DNA of 64,000 nucleotides from Flavobacterium aeripolare (GTDB taxonomy: Bacteria; Bacteroidota; Bacteroidia; Flavobacteriales; Flavobacteriaceae), in contig NZ_JABSNL010000003.1 in assembly GCF_013294025.1 (NCBI RefSeq), forward strand, positions 124,001 through 188,000. Direction: 5' to 3'. The position numbers and the translations under genes were made by a program. Positions 1 through 7,862 of the stretch are shown piece after piece (within the stretch, counting starts at the first letter, position 1; each line of letters starts with the position of its first letter). Below the pieces are notes generated by a model. It was not told where the DNA came from. It searched no databases and saw only the letters and a list, made by a program, of their open reading frames with translations.

Positions 1-1
1 A

Positions 2-370
2 CTATTTAAGTTCAACTACAGCTCCAGCTTCTTCTAACGATTTTTTAAGACCTTCAGCCTCTTCTTTAGTAACACCTTCTTTAACAGTAGATGGTGCACT
101 ATCAACTACATCTTTAGCTTCTTTCAAACCTAAACCTGTAAGTTCTTTTACCATTTTCACAACAGCTAATTTAGAAGCACCAGCTTCTTTTAAGATAACT
201 GTGAATTCAGTTTGAGCTTCTTCAGCAGCTTCTCCACCACCTGCAGATACTACTACAGCTGCAGCAGCTGGTTCGATTCCGTACTCATCTTTTAATATTG
301 TTGCTAATTCATTAACTTCTTTAACAGTTAAGTTAACTAATTGTTCTGCGAATTGTTTCAAATCTGCCAT
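2..370 (-). CDS. rplL: 50S ribosomal protein L7/L12
   Basis: Stalk protein of the large ribosomal subunit; dimers bind L10 and recruit GTPase factors such as EF-Tu and EF-G. The 122-residue product has the usual layout: an N-terminal dimerisation helix region (about 1-35), an Ala/Glu-rich hinge (about 36-50), and the C-terminal domain with the conserved [16 protein letters not shown] segment (about 72-87). The start ATG follows an A-rich leader with no Shine-Dalgarno sequence, normal for this phylum. It is the last gene of the rplKAJL run visible here; rpoB is expected off the left edge. Complete, stop TAG at the second base of the window. Confidence 0.97.
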   Translation of the reverse strand: MADLKQFAEQLVNLTVKEVNELATILKDEYGIEPAAAAVVVSAGGGEAAEEAQTEFTVILKEAGASKLAVVKMVKELTGLGLKEAKDVVDSAPSTVKEGVTKEEAEGLKKSLEEAGAVVELK

Positions 371-456
371 TTTTTCTATCGTTTAAAATGATTTGTAAAA
401 TATATTTTGTTTATTGTGCGCGTTGTAAGTAATAATTGAGACAAGCTCGATTATTA

Positions 457-966
457 TTATGCTTCTTCAGTTTCAGCTTGCTCTTCTCCAGCAAACTTGT
501 TTTGAAGTGCAGCGATAATTCTTTGAGCAGGTGATTGAAGTAATCCAATAAGCTCTCCAAGAAGTTCTTCTTTAGATTTAATAGTAGATAACATATCTAA
601 TTGATCGTCACCAATATAAATCTCAGAATTAACATAAGCTCCTTTTAAAATAGGCAAAGCCGATTTTTTACGGAAATCTTTAATGATTTTTCCAGGTGCA
701 TTCGCAACATCAGCAATGAAGATTGCACTGTTTCCAGTTAAAACCTCTGGTAACTCACCATATTCATTTTCAGAAACTTCCATTGCTTTCACAAGTAAAG
801 TATTCTTAACAACTTCTAATTTAACTCCAGCTTTATAACAAGCTCTTCTTAATTTTGAAGTTGTATCTGCATTCAGTCCAGAAATATCTGCTACATAAAC
901 AATATTTGTACCAGCTAACTGTGCAGTTAAATTTTCAATCGCGATTGATTTTTCTTCTCTAGTCAT
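457..966 (-). CDS. rplJ: 50S ribosomal protein L10
   Basis: Base of the ribosomal stalk, binding 23S rRNA through its N-terminal domain and L7/L12 dimers through its C-terminal helix. The 169-residue length is typical. The N-terminal domain covers about residues 1-130; the C-terminal helix ends in an Ala/Glu-rich tail. It lies 22 bp after rplA and 86 bp before rplL, so it is co-transcribed. In other bacteria L10 represses its own operon by binding a leader; the short gap to rplA leaves little room for such a leader, so any control here would have to work differently. That last point is inference. Confidence 0.97.
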   Translation of the reverse strand: MTREEKSIAIENLTAQLAGTNIVYVADISGLNADTTSKLRRACYKAGVKLEVVKNTLLVKAMEVSENEYGELPEVLTGNSAIFIADVANAPGKIIKDFRKKSALPILKGAYVNSEIYIGDDQLDMLSTIKSKEELLGELIGLLQSPAQRIIAALQNKFAGEEQAETEEA

Positions 967-988
967 ACTAAAAATTATTAACTACCAA

Positions 989-1678
989 TTATACTGCTTT
1001 TGGGTCTAATGCAATAGCAGGACTCATTGTACTTGTAAGGTAGATACTTTTGATGTATACTCCTTTAGCAGCAGTTGGTTTAAGTTTGATTAATGTTTGA
1101 ATAATTTCGTGTGCATTGTCAAAAATTTGCTCAGCTCCAAAAGAAACTTTCCCAATTCCTGCATGAACGATACCAGTTTTATCAACTTTGAAATCGATTT
1201 TACCAGCTTTAACCTCTTGAACAGCTTTTGCAACATCCATAGTTACAGTACCTGTTTTAGGGTTAGGCATTAAACCTCTAGGTCCTAAAATACGACCTAA
1301 TGGACCTAATTTACCCATAACGCTTGGCATAGTGATGATCACATCAACATCTGTCCAACCATCTTTAATTTTTTGTAAATACTCGTCAAGACCTACATAG
1401 TCTGCACCAGCTTCTTTAGCTTCCGCCTCTTTATCTGGAGTAACTAATGCTAATACTTTAACATCTTTACCTGTTCCGTGAGGTAATGTAACAACACCTC
1501 TCACCATTTGATTCGCTTTTCTTGGATCTACACCCAAACGTACTGCGATATCAACAGACTCATCAAATTTTGCAGAAGAAACTTCTTTTATTAATGCCGC
1601 AGCATCTTTTAAAGAATATAGTTTGTTCTTATCAATTTTTGAAGCAGCCTCTTTTTGCTTTTTTGTCAATTTTGCCAT
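989..1678 (-). CDS. rplA: 50S ribosomal protein L1
   Basis: Large-subunit protein that forms the mobile L1 stalk beside the E site and binds 23S rRNA. The 229-residue product has the family layout, with the signature around [18 protein letters not shown] (about residues 128-145). It sits 14 bp after rplK, which is the usual rplK-rplA pair. In many bacteria L1 also represses translation of its own rplKA message; I did not identify a convincing L1 site in the short leader. Complete with normal ends. Confidence 0.97.
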   Translation of the reverse strand: MAKLTKKQKEAASKIDKNKLYSLKDAAALIKEVSSAKFDESVDIAVRLGVDPRKANQMVRGVVTLPHGTGKDVKVLALVTPDKEAEAKEAGADYVGLDEYLQKIKDGWTDVDVIITMPSVMGKLGPLGRILGPRGLMPNPKTGTVTMDVAKAVQEVKAGKIDFKVDKTGIVHAGIGKVSFGAEQIFDNAHEIIQTLIKLKPTAAKGVYIKSIYLTSTMSPAIALDPKAV

Positions 1679-1692
1679 TGTCTTTCTCTTAA

Positions 1693-2130
1693 TTAAAAAG
1701 GAGCGTCTCCTGATACAGTTATACCCATAGATCTAGCTGTTCCAGCAACCATACTCATTGCAGACTCCATAGTGAATGCATTTAAGTCAGGCATTTTGTC
1801 TTCAGCAATAGCTCTAATTTGTTCCCAAGTAACACTAGCTACTTTTTTACGATTAGGCTCACCAGAACCAGATTTAAGCTTCGCAGCTTCCAATAGCTGA
1901 ACGGCTGCAGGAGGAGTTTTAATAACAAAATCAAATGATTTGTCTTTATACACAGTAATTTGTACTGGGCATATTTTGCCGGGTTTATCTTGTGTTCTAG
2001 CATTGAACTGCTTACAGAACTCCATGATGTTTACCCCAGCAGCTCCTAAAGCAGGTCCAACCGGTGGCGACGGATTCGCAGCACCTCCCTTAACTTGTAG
2101 TTTAACTACTTTACTAATTTCTTTAGCCAT
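1693..2130 (-). CDS. rplK: 50S ribosomal protein L11
   Basis: Binds the GTPase-associated centre of 23S rRNA with L10. The 145-residue product shows the L11 N-terminal domain with the proline-rich [20 protein letters not shown] stretch (about residues 20-39) and the C-terminal RNA-binding domain ending in the helix that contains the GTARSMGI motif. It follows nusG by about 70 bp and precedes rplA by 14 bp, the standard secE-nusG-rplKAJL order. Complete. Confidence 0.97.
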   Translation of the reverse strand: MAKEISKVVKLQVKGGAANPSPPVGPALGAAGVNIMEFCKQFNARTQDKPGKICPVQITVYKDKSFDFVIKTPPAAVQLLEAAKLKSGSGEPNRKKVASVTWEQIRAIAEDKMPDLNAFTMESAMSMVAGTARSMGITVSGDAPF

Positions 2131-2200
2131 TTTTTTAAAAATTTTATATTACAATCATTGGAAGCGATTGTAATAGATATTATAGGTAATGTAACAAAAA

Positions 2201-2752
2201 TTATACTTTTTCAACTTGCATAAAGCTCAGCTCTAATGGTGTTTTTCTTCCGAAAATCTTAACCATTACCTCTAACTTACGCTTTTCATCATTAATTTTT
2301 TCAACTGTACCATTGAAACCATTAAACGGTCCATCAATAACCTTAATCGTTTCACCTAAGTTGAAAGGAATAGTATGAGTATCTGTATTCACAGCCAACT
2401 CATCAACTTTACCTAACATTCTATTTACTTCTGAAAGTCTAAGAGGAACAGGTTCACCACCTTTAGTTTCACCTAAAAAACCTATAACACTTGTTATTGA
2501 TTTGATAATATGAGGAATTTCACCAACCAAGTTAGCTTCAATCATCACATAACCCGGAAAGTAAACTTTCTCTTTAACTAATTTCTTTCCATCTTTTACA
2601 GAAACTACTTTTTCAGTAGGAACTAAGACTTGAGAAACATAGTCTTCCATTCCTAAACGAGAAATTTCAGTTTCTATGTAAGCTTTCACTTTATTCTCTT
2701 GTCCGCTAACTGCACGAACAACATACCATTTTTTTACATTATTATCTGTCAT
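2201..2752 (-). CDS. nusG: transcription termination/antitermination factor NusG
   Basis: RNA polymerase-associated elongation factor that couples transcription to translation and Rho. The 183-residue product has an N-terminal NGN domain (KKWYVVRAVSGQENKVKAYI near the start) and a C-terminal KOW domain (about 125-183). I chose the ATG at 2752, which gives MTDNNVKKWYVV. A longer reading frame to 2776 would run into secE and starts at a non-ATG codon. The gap to secE is 8 bp, so the two are coupled. Spacing to rplK is about 70 bp. Confidence 0.96.
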   Translation of the reverse strand: MTDNNVKKWYVVRAVSGQENKVKAYIETEISRLGMEDYVSQVLVPTEKVVSVKDGKKLVKEKVYFPGYVMIEANLVGEIPHIIKSITSVIGFLGETKGGEPVPLRLSEVNRMLGKVDELAVNTDTHTIPFNLGETIKVIDGPFNGFNGTVEKINDEKRKLEVMVKIFGRKTPLELSFMQVEKV

Positions 2753-2760
2753 CACAAAAA

Positions 2761-2958
2761 TTAAGCTTTTATCCAATTAAAAAATCCAGCTAATGCTTTT
2801 GCAAAAAACTCATCTACTCCCCATGTTGCCAAAGCGAATAATACTGAAAAAATAGCAACAATAATCGTTAGACGTTGTACCTCAGCCCATTCAGGCCAAG
2901 TAACATTTGACTTTAACTCCTCAAATGATTCTGTTATATAATTAACTATGTTTGCCAT
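2761..2958 (-). CDS. secE: preprotein translocase subunit SecE
   Basis: Single-membrane-span subunit of the SecYEG channel in the inner membrane. The 65-residue protein is the short one-helix form common outside Gammaproteobacteria: an amphipathic segment with the family-typical ELKSNVTWPEW motif (about 15-25), then a hydrophobic helix (about 30-48) and a short tail. It sits between tRNA-Trp and nusG, which is the conserved position for secE. Complete. Confidence 0.95.
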   Translation of the reverse strand: MANIVNYITESFEELKSNVTWPEWAEVQRLTIIVAIFSVLFALATWGVDEFFAKALAGFFNWIKA

Positions 2959-2977
2959 TTTAGATATATTTTTTTTG

Positions 2978-3048
2978 CACGGGCGGAGGGATTCGAACCC
3001 CCATCAACGGTTTTGGAGACCGCTATTCTACCCTTGAACTACGCCCGT
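2978..3048 (-). tRNA. tRNA-Trp (anticodon CCA)
   Basis: Read on the minus strand, a 71-nt cloverleaf with acceptor stem ACGGGCG paired to CGCCCGT, anticodon loop CTCCAAA (CCA, Trp), and a TTCGAAT T-loop. The 3' CCA is not encoded. It lies between tuf and secE, a common position in bacteria. Confidence 0.95.
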
Positions 3049-3054
3049 AGAATT

Positions 3055-3084
3055 AACCAGCAACTCCATAAGAAGTTGCTGGTT
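3055..3084 (-). other. hairpin between tuf and tRNA-Trp
   Basis: Perfect 11-bp inverted repeat AACCAGCAACT / AGTTGCTGGTT with an 8-nt loop, 16 bp after the tuf stop. On the minus strand it is followed by AATTC rather than a U run, so it is a weak candidate for an intrinsic terminator. It could be an RNA-processing or stabilising stem that protects the tuf message upstream of the tRNA. The structure is seen; the role is inference. Confidence 0.6.
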
Positions 3085-3099
3085 ATATAATTATTTGAA

Positions 3100-4287
3100 T
3101 TATGCTACAATCTCAGTTACCTGACCTGCACCTACAGTTCTACCACCTTCACGGATAGCGAAACGTAATCCAACATTCATTGCGATTGGGCTTAACAAAG
3201 CAACATTGATTGTTAAGTTATCTCCTGGCATTACCATCTCTACTCCTTCTGGTAAAGTAATAACTCCTGTTACGTCAGTTGTACGTACGTAAAACTGTGG
3301 ACGGTAGTTGTTATGGAATGGAGTATGACGACCACCTTCTTCTTTTTTCAAGATATAAACCTCAGCTTTGAAAGTGTTGTGTGGTTTTACTGAACCTGGC
3401 TTAATAATAACCATACCTCTTTTGATATCAGCTTTATCAATACCTCTTAACAATAAACCTACGTTATCTCCAGCTTCACCTCTATCAAGGATTTTACGGA
3501 ACATCTCAACTCCAGTAATAGTAGAAGTTAATTTTTCAGCTCCCATACCAATGATTTCAACTGGGTCTCCTGTATTAGCAATACCTGTTTCGATACGACC
3601 TGTAGCAACAGTTCCACGACCAGTAATTGTAAATGAATCCTCAACTGGCATTAAGAAAGGCTTCTCAGTATCACGTACTGGCTCTTCAATCCATGCATCA
3701 ACTGCAGCCATTAATTCAAGAATTTTAGGAACCCATGCTGGATCGTTGTTCAATCCACCTAAAGCAGATCCTTGAACAACTGGACAGTTGTCACCATCGT
3801 ATTCATAGAAAGACAATAAGTCTCTAATTTCCATTTCAACAAGCTCTAACAATTCCTCATCATCAACCATATCCACTTTATTCATGAATACAACCATTCT
3901 AGGAATACCTACTTGACGACCTAATAGGATATGCTCACGTGTTTGTGGCATTGGACCATCAGTTGCAGCAACTACAAGGATAGCACCATCCATTTGAGCA
4001 GCACCAGTAACCATGTTCTTTACGTAATCCGCGTGACCTGGACAGTCAACGTGAGCGTAGTGACGATTAGCAGTTTCATACTCAACGTGAGATGTATTAA
4101 TTGTAATACCTCTTTCTTTTTCTTCAGGAGCATTATCAATTTGATCAAATGATTTTGCTTGACAGTAACCTGCATCAGATAACACTTTAGTTATTGCAGC
4201 AGTTAATGTAGTTTTTCCGTGATCTACGTGTCCGATCGTACCTATATTTAAGTGTGGTTTCGAACGGTTAAAGGTTTCTTTTGCCAT
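3100..4287 (-). CDS. tuf: elongation factor Tu
   Basis: GTPase that delivers aminoacyl-tRNA to the ribosome. The 395-residue length matches the family. GTPase motifs are intact: [10 protein letters not shown] (about 19-28), the switch region with RGITI, DCPGH (about 80-84), NKVD (about 135-138) and SAL (about 173-175). Domains II and III follow to the C-terminal VAPG-type tail region. The gene is embedded in a tRNA cluster (Thr-Tyr-Thr before it, Trp after it), the arrangement of tufB in E. coli. The leader is A-rich with no Shine-Dalgarno sequence. Confidence 0.98.
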   Translation of the reverse strand: MAKETFNRSKPHLNIGTIGHVDHGKTTLTAAITKVLSDAGYCQAKSFDQIDNAPEEKERGITINTSHVEYETANRHYAHVDCPGHADYVKNMVTGAAQMDGAILVVAATDGPMPQTREHILLGRQVGIPRMVVFMNKVDMVDDEELLELVEMEIRDLLSFYEYDGDNCPVVQGSALGGLNNDPAWVPKILELMAAVDAWIEEPVRDTEKPFLMPVEDSFTITGRGTVATGRIETGIANTGDPVEIIGMGAEKLTSTITGVEMFRKILDRGEAGDNVGLLLRGIDKADIKRGMVIIKPGSVKPHNTFKAEVYILKKEEGGRHTPFHNNYRPQFYVRTTDVTGVITLPEGVEMVMPGDNLTINVALLSPIAMNVGLRFAIREGGRTVGAGQVTEIVA

Positions 4288-4345
4288 TTTACTTCGTTTT
4301 TAATCTTTTATTAATATTTATTAGTGTTCAAAATATATTTTCTTG

Positions 4346-4417
4346 AGCCAATGTCGGGAATTGAACCCGAGACCTCTTCCTTACCAAGGAAGCACTCTAC
4401 CCCTGAGCTACACCGGC
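4346..4417 (-). tRNA. tRNA-Thr (anticodon GGT)
   Basis: Minus-strand cloverleaf of 72 nt. Acceptor stem GCCGGTG pairs with CATTGGC (two G-U pairs); anticodon stem CTTCC/GGAAG encloses TTGGTAA, giving GGT for Thr. The T-loop is TTCAATT. It is immediately upstream of tuf. No CCA is encoded. Confidence 0.95.
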
Positions 4418-4454
4418 AGAGTTCTTTTATTAGACTCAAAAATCTTCTATTTTG

Positions 4455-4535
4455 TGGGGAGAGCAGGATTCGAACCTGCGAAGTTTACACAGCAGATTTA
4501 CAGTCTGCCCTCGTTGGCCGCTTGAGTATCTCCCC
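4455..4535 (-). tRNA. tRNA-Tyr (anticodon GTA)
   Basis: Minus-strand cloverleaf of 81 nt with acceptor stem GGGGAGA/TCTCCCC, anticodon GTA in loop CTGTAAA, and the long variable arm expected for class II tRNA-Tyr. Only 37 bp separate it from the next tRNA-Thr, so there is no tRNA-Gly between them, unlike the E. coli thrU-tyrU-glyT-thrT-tufB order. Confidence 0.95.
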
Positions 4536-4593
4536 TCACTTTTTATCTTTTAAAATACTGCAATTAGCCTAATGCAATATTACCACTATTTAG

Positions 4594-4667
4594 AGCCGGC
4601 GGAGGGACTCGAACCCACGACCTGCTGATTACAAATCAGCTGCTCTAGCCAACTGAGCTACGCTGGC
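4594..4667 (-). tRNA. tRNA-Thr (anticodon TGT)
   Basis: Minus-strand cloverleaf of 74 nt. Acceptor stem GCCAGCG pairs with CGCCGGC; anticodon stem GCTGA/TCAGC encloses TTTGTAA (TGT, Thr). T-loop TTCGAGT. It is the first gene of the tRNA-tuf transcript. Confidence 0.95.
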
Positions 4668-4676
4668 AGTATTGAT

Positions 4677-4702
4677 AAAAAGTCCGCTATTTCTAACGGA
4701 CT
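4677..4702 (-). terminator. intrinsic terminator after hpf
   Basis: On the minus strand, AGTCCGTTA-GAAA-TAGCGGACT forms a 9-bp stem with one G-U pair and a GAAA tetraloop, followed by a run of five T. It ends the rpsU-side transcripts through hpf before the tRNA cluster. The initiation region of the next promoter lies within this hairpin. Confidence 0.75.
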
Positions 4703-4703
4703 G

Positions 4704-4733
4704 CAAATGTAGAAATTTTATCCATGAATCAAA
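4704..4733 (-). promoter_or_regulatory. promoter of the tRNA-Thr/tuf transcript
   Basis: Minus-strand TTTG (4733-4730), an 18-bp spacer, then TACATTTG (4711-4704), a full match to the Bacteroidota consensus TTTG / TAnnTTTG used by the primary sigma factor. Transcription would begin around 4697, inside the terminator hairpin of hpf, about 30 bp before the first tRNA. Confidence 0.65.
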
Positions 4734-4757
4734 ACATTTTTTTGAAAAAATTTCAAA

Positions 4758-5060
4758 TTAAATATGCAACCTGACCTTTTCTTTTCTTTTTAGTAACATT
4801 CGCTCTAAAGATTCAGCCGAAAGCTCTACTGCCTCTTCAAAAGTTTTACATTGTTTCTTGACTACAAAATCATCACCAGGAACATTTAATTTAATCTCAA
4901 CAAGCTTGTTTTCTTTATCACTTGTATTCTCTACTTTCAAATACACATCTGAACAAACAACCTTATCGTAATACTTCTCTAATCTATCTACTCTCGTTTG
5001 AACAAAATTTACCAATTTAGCATCAACAGCAAAGTTGACCGCATGAACACTTACTTTCAT
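4758..5060 (-). CDS. hpf: ribosome hibernation promoting factor (short HPF/RaiA family)
   Basis: Small protein that binds the 30S decoding and mRNA channel of idle ribosomes. The 100-residue product is the short form, with the beta-alpha-beta-beta-beta-alpha fold region and no long C-terminal dimerisation domain; the basic tail LKRKEKVRLHI fits rRNA binding. The ATG at 5060 is preferred; the frame extends two codons to a TTG. It follows xerC by about 40 bp and is followed by a clear terminator. Placing a hibernation factor beside rpsU and tuf is consistent with growth-linked translation control (inference). Confidence 0.9.
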   Translation of the reverse strand: MKVSVHAVNFAVDAKLVNFVQTRVDRLEKYYDKVVCSDVYLKVENTSDKENKLVEIKLNVPGDDFVVKKQCKTFEEAVELSAESLERMLLKRKEKVRLHI

Positions 5061-5098
5061 AATCAATATATTTAATAGTTATACTTATCGAAATTTTA

Positions 5099-5992
5099 TT
5101 ATTTATTCCTGGGATGCGCTTCTTTATACACTTTCTTCAATTGCAATAAACTACTATGTGTATAAATTTGAGTTGACGCTAAGCTGGCATGACCCAATAA
5201 TTCTTTTACCGAATTTAAATCAGCTCCATTATTTAACAAGTGAGTTGCAAACGTGTGTCTCAAAACATGAGGACTTGTCTTCACCTTTTCTGAAGCTGTA
5301 CTAAAGTAAGAATTTATTAATCGGTAGACAAAAGATTCACTCAACTTTATTCCTTTTTTTGACAAAAAGAAATACAGCTTATCTTTTTGCTCGCCTAGAT
5401 CACGACGCAATGCCTGATACTTTTTAATCTGAGTAATGATAACAGGCAAAACAGGGATTAACCGCTCCTTATTTCGCTTTCCTAAGACTTTAATAACATT
5501 AGATGAACAATCAACATCCATATCTTTTAATCCAATCAACTCCGCTCTTCTTATTCCCGTTGTATAAAGCAAATCCAAGATCAGCTTATTTCGCACAATC
5601 TCAAATTCATCAGCACCAATCACAACACTTAAGACAGCTGCTAATTCTTTTTCTGAAAAGGGTATTTGAATTTTTTTTGCCGTTTTTAATGACTTATGTT
5701 TCAGTAAGGGCGAAACATCAATTTGCTTGCATTTTAATAAAAAGACATAGAAAGCTTTTAACGAAGCTAACTTTCTATTAACCGAAGCGTTTGATAAACC
5801 TGAATCAACTAAAGCTATAATCCACGATCGAATCTCTCCATAACTCGTTTTTTCAAAATTTTCAGAATCAAAAGTTAAACGATAATATGCTTGAAAATCT
5901 ACAACGTCCTTGAAATAAGCATTGCAAGTGAGTTGAGAATATTTTTTCTCTTTGTGTAGATAATCATAGAAAGACGTAATTGTACTATTCAT
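5099..5992 (-). CDS. xerC: tyrosine recombinase, XerC/XerD type
   Basis: Site-specific recombinase of the kind that resolves chromosome dimers. From the ATG at 5992 the product has 297 residues: an N-terminal SAM-like core-binding domain (about 1-95) and a catalytic domain with R148 (TTGIRRAEL), K172, H242-x-x-R245, H268 and the nucleophile Y277. The longer frame to 6019 would place the start inside the rpsU terminator, which argues for 5992. There is no patch insertion of the integron-integrase type in the region before the HxxR box, so this is not an IntI. Neighbours are rpsU and hpf. Whether it is XerC or XerD cannot be settled by eye. Confidence 0.9.
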   Translation of the reverse strand: MNSTITSFYDYLHKEKKYSQLTCNAYFKDVVDFQAYYRLTFDSENFEKTSYGEIRSWIIALVDSGLSNASVNRKLASLKAFYVFLLKCKQIDVSPLLKHKSLKTAKKIQIPFSEKELAAVLSVVIGADEFEIVRNKLILDLLYTTGIRRAELIGLKDMDVDCSSNVIKVLGKRNKERLIPVLPVIITQIKKYQALRRDLGEQKDKLYFFLSKKGIKLSESFVYRLINSYFSTASEKVKTSPHVLRHTFATHLLNNGADLNSVKELLGHASLASTQIYTHSSLLQLKKVYKEAHPRNK

Positions 5993-6000
5993 AGCAATAA

Positions 6001-6047
6001 AAAAAACCGTTAGCATCAAAGTTAAAAAACTTTAATGACTAACGGTA
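6001..6047 (-). terminator. terminator after rpsU
   Basis: ACCGTTAG (6006-6013) pairs with CTAACGGT (6039-6046), with further pairing inside (AAAGT/ACTTT), and on the minus strand it is followed by a T-rich run. It isolates the rpsU message from xerC. Confidence 0.8.
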
Positions 6048-6069
6048 ATTATCATGTAAAAAGAACTAC

Positions 6070-6264
6070 TTAGTTTTCTAAGTTGTCTTTCATGTTTTGA
6101 ATATAAGCTGCTTTTTGAACTTTAATTCTATTTTTTACAGAAGGCTTAATAAAAGCAGTACGTGCTCTTAACTGACGAACAGTTCCTGTTTTATCAAATT
6201 TTCTTTTATAGCGCTTTAATGCTCTATCGATATTTTCTCCGTCTTTAATTGGTATAATTAACAT
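6070..6264 (-). CDS. rpsU: 30S ribosomal protein S21
   Basis: Small basic 30S protein near the 3' end of 16S rRNA. From the ATG at 6264 the product has 64 residues starting MLIIPIKDGENIDRALKRYK, the Bacteroidota form. In this phylum bS21, with bS6 and bS18, holds the anti-Shine-Dalgarno tail in a pocket, so most messages do not use it. This gene is the exception in the window: it carries a 10-nt Shine-Dalgarno match (6273-6282) and a short leader, which fits published work on Flavobacterium showing that ribosomes lacking bS21 can use such sites. The gene has its own promoter and terminator. Confidence 0.95.
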   Translation of the reverse strand: MLIIPIKDGENIDRALKRYKRKFDKTGTVRQLRARTAFIKPSVKNRIKVQKAAYIQNMKDNLEN

Positions 6265-6272
6265 AATTTTGA

Positions 6273-6282
6273 CACCCCCTTT
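6273..6282 (-). promoter_or_regulatory. strong Shine-Dalgarno sequence of rpsU
   Basis: Minus-strand AAAGGGGGTG lies 8 nt before the ATG. It pairs with the 16S tail CACCTCCTTT over 10 nt with one G-U pair. The other translation genes in this window have A-rich leaders without such a match, so this site is exceptional and probably serves autoregulation by S21 level. Confidence 0.8.
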
Positions 6283-6293
6283 CGTTAAGTCTG

Positions 6294-6301
6294 CAAAAGT
6301 A
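6294..6301 (-). promoter_or_regulatory. -7 box of the rpsU promoter
   Basis: Minus-strand TACTTTTG is an exact TAnnTTTG match. A start about 6-7 nt further on (near 6287) would give a leader of only about 23 nt that consists largely of the Shine-Dalgarno site. I see no clear TTTG at -33. Confidence 0.5.
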
Positions 6302-6465
6302 AACATTATTTTGACTTAATAGCCATAAATAAATAATTATTTTGGGTGTGCCGGCAAATCCACGTCTATCATTTACCAGAAGATCTCAATTGCCGTCAGG
6401 CTATTCGATACAATCTTTTATTCCGTTACACTTTATAAAAGGATTTCCACTACTATCCTTCACAC

Positions 6466-6497
6466 AAAAAAAGAGCCAACAATTACGCTGACTCTTT
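6466..6497 (-). terminator. terminator after acyl-CoA dehydrogenase
   Basis: Minus-strand AAAGAGTCA and TTGGCTCTTT form a stem with one G-U pair, followed by seven T in total, about 25 bp after the stop codon. Confidence 0.75.
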
Positions 6498-6520
6498 AGA
6501 TTATTATTTAACTCCTGTAA

Positions 6521-7687
6521 TTATACAGCAGGCTTATAATTTTTATTATCAATTATCATTTTTGACAAGATCTCCTTTAAGATCTCTGATGTACCGCCAC
6601 CAATAGGCCCTAAACGACTATCTCTTAACAATCGAGCTAATGGATACTCTTCCATATAACCATAACCACCTAGCATTTGCAAACAGCTATAAATAGTTTC
6701 ATCTGCAACTTTAGTAGATTTCAGTTTAGCCATTGTAGCTTCTTTCACCACATATTCTTGTTTATCTAGTCTCGCTACAGCAGCATAATTAAACACTTTA
6801 CAATGCTCAACATCTGTCGCATGCTCCACTAGCGTGTGTCTTAATACTTGAAATTTATCAATAGTTTTACCAAACGCTTCACGTTGCGACATGTACTCGA
6901 TAGTATAATCAATTGCATATTCAGCTCTTGCATGCGCATTAATCGCCATTATTAAACGCTCTAAAGCAAAATGCTGCATGATATAAGGAAATCCTTTACC
7001 CTCCTCACCCATTAAATTAGCAGCAGGAATTTCAACATTATCAAATGCAATTTCGGCAGTATCTGAAGCTCTCCATCCCAATTTATCTAATTTGGTCGCA
7101 GAAACACCAGCGGTGGCCGCATCAATTAGAAATATACTGATTCCCTTATTTCCTAATTCTGGACTCGTCTTAGCAGCTACAACATAATAATCAGCATAGA
7201 CACCATTAGTAATAAATGTCTTAGAACCATTAATTACATATTTATCACCTTGCTGCATTGCAGTTGTGCGCATTCCAGCAACATCACTACCTCCAAAAGG
7301 TTCTGTAATACACAAAGCCCCAATTTTCTCACCTAAGATACTAGGAGCAAGATACTCCTGTTTTATACGTTCGTCACCTTCAGCATTTAAATGCGTCATG
7401 GCAAGATAAGAATGAGCCCACATAGCAGCAGCAAAACCTGAAGATTTAATTTTTTGCAGTTCTTCTAGAAAAATTACCGTATAAAATAAATCTAAATTTA
7501 ATCCTCCGTATGCTTCAGGATAATTAATACCAAAGAAACCCATTTCACCAAACTTGCTCCATATAAAGCGTTCGATTGATCCTGTTCTCTCCCATTTTTC
7601 AATATGTGGAACCACTTCCTTTTGCAAAAATTCTTGCAAACTCTTTCTAAATAATTGGTGCTCCTCTGTGAAATAAATTGATTCCAT
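6521..7687 (-). CDS. acyl-CoA dehydrogenase family protein
   Basis: FAD-dependent enzyme that introduces a 2,3-double bond in acyl-CoA during fatty acid or branched-chain acid breakdown. The 388 residues cover the three family domains: N-terminal helical (about 1-115), middle beta with CITEPFGGSDVAGMRT (about 124-139) and the C-terminal helical domain with LQMLGGYGYMEEYPLARLLRDSR (PS00073-like, about 337-359). A Glu in the C-terminal domain is the expected base, but substrate cannot be told. It has its own terminator and no close operon partner. Confidence 0.92.
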   Translation of the reverse strand: MESIYFTEEHQLFRKSLQEFLQKEVVPHIEKWERTGSIERFIWSKFGEMGFFGINYPEAYGGLNLDLFYTVIFLEELQKIKSSGFAAAMWAHSYLAMTHLNAEGDERIKQEYLAPSILGEKIGALCITEPFGGSDVAGMRTTAMQQGDKYVINGSKTFITNGVYADYYVVAAKTSPELGNKGISIFLIDAATAGVSATKLDKLGWRASDTAEIAFDNVEIPAANLMGEEGKGFPYIMQHFALERLIMAINAHARAEYAIDYTIEYMSQREAFGKTIDKFQVLRHTLVEHATDVEHCKVFNYAAVARLDKQEYVVKEATMAKLKSTKVADETIYSCLQMLGGYGYMEEYPLARLLRDSRLGPIGGGTSEILKEILSKMIIDNKNYKPAV

Positions 7688-7862
7688 ATAAATGTTTTTT
7701 TAAACGACCTGAGTTTATTGCTATAAAAAGCATCAGCTTCTTATTTCTTTATAGTTAATTTCTTGGATAATTAATTGATTGCTAATTGAAAGATATAAGT
7801 GACAATAGAAATGAAAACACTTTTCGTTTACCTCCCACATTACACATCTCAATTGTAAACAT

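Noticed and set aside
4324-4572. Two plus-strand frames over the tRNA-Thr and tRNA-Tyr genes
   Set aside because: They are translations of antisense tRNA sequence.
5099-5992. The XerC-like recombinase as the integrase of the cassette array
   Set aside because: It lies 27 kb away in the conserved ribosomal block, has ordinary Xer length and no IntI-type insertion; it is the housekeeping recombinase. It could still act on the repeats in trans, which is untested.
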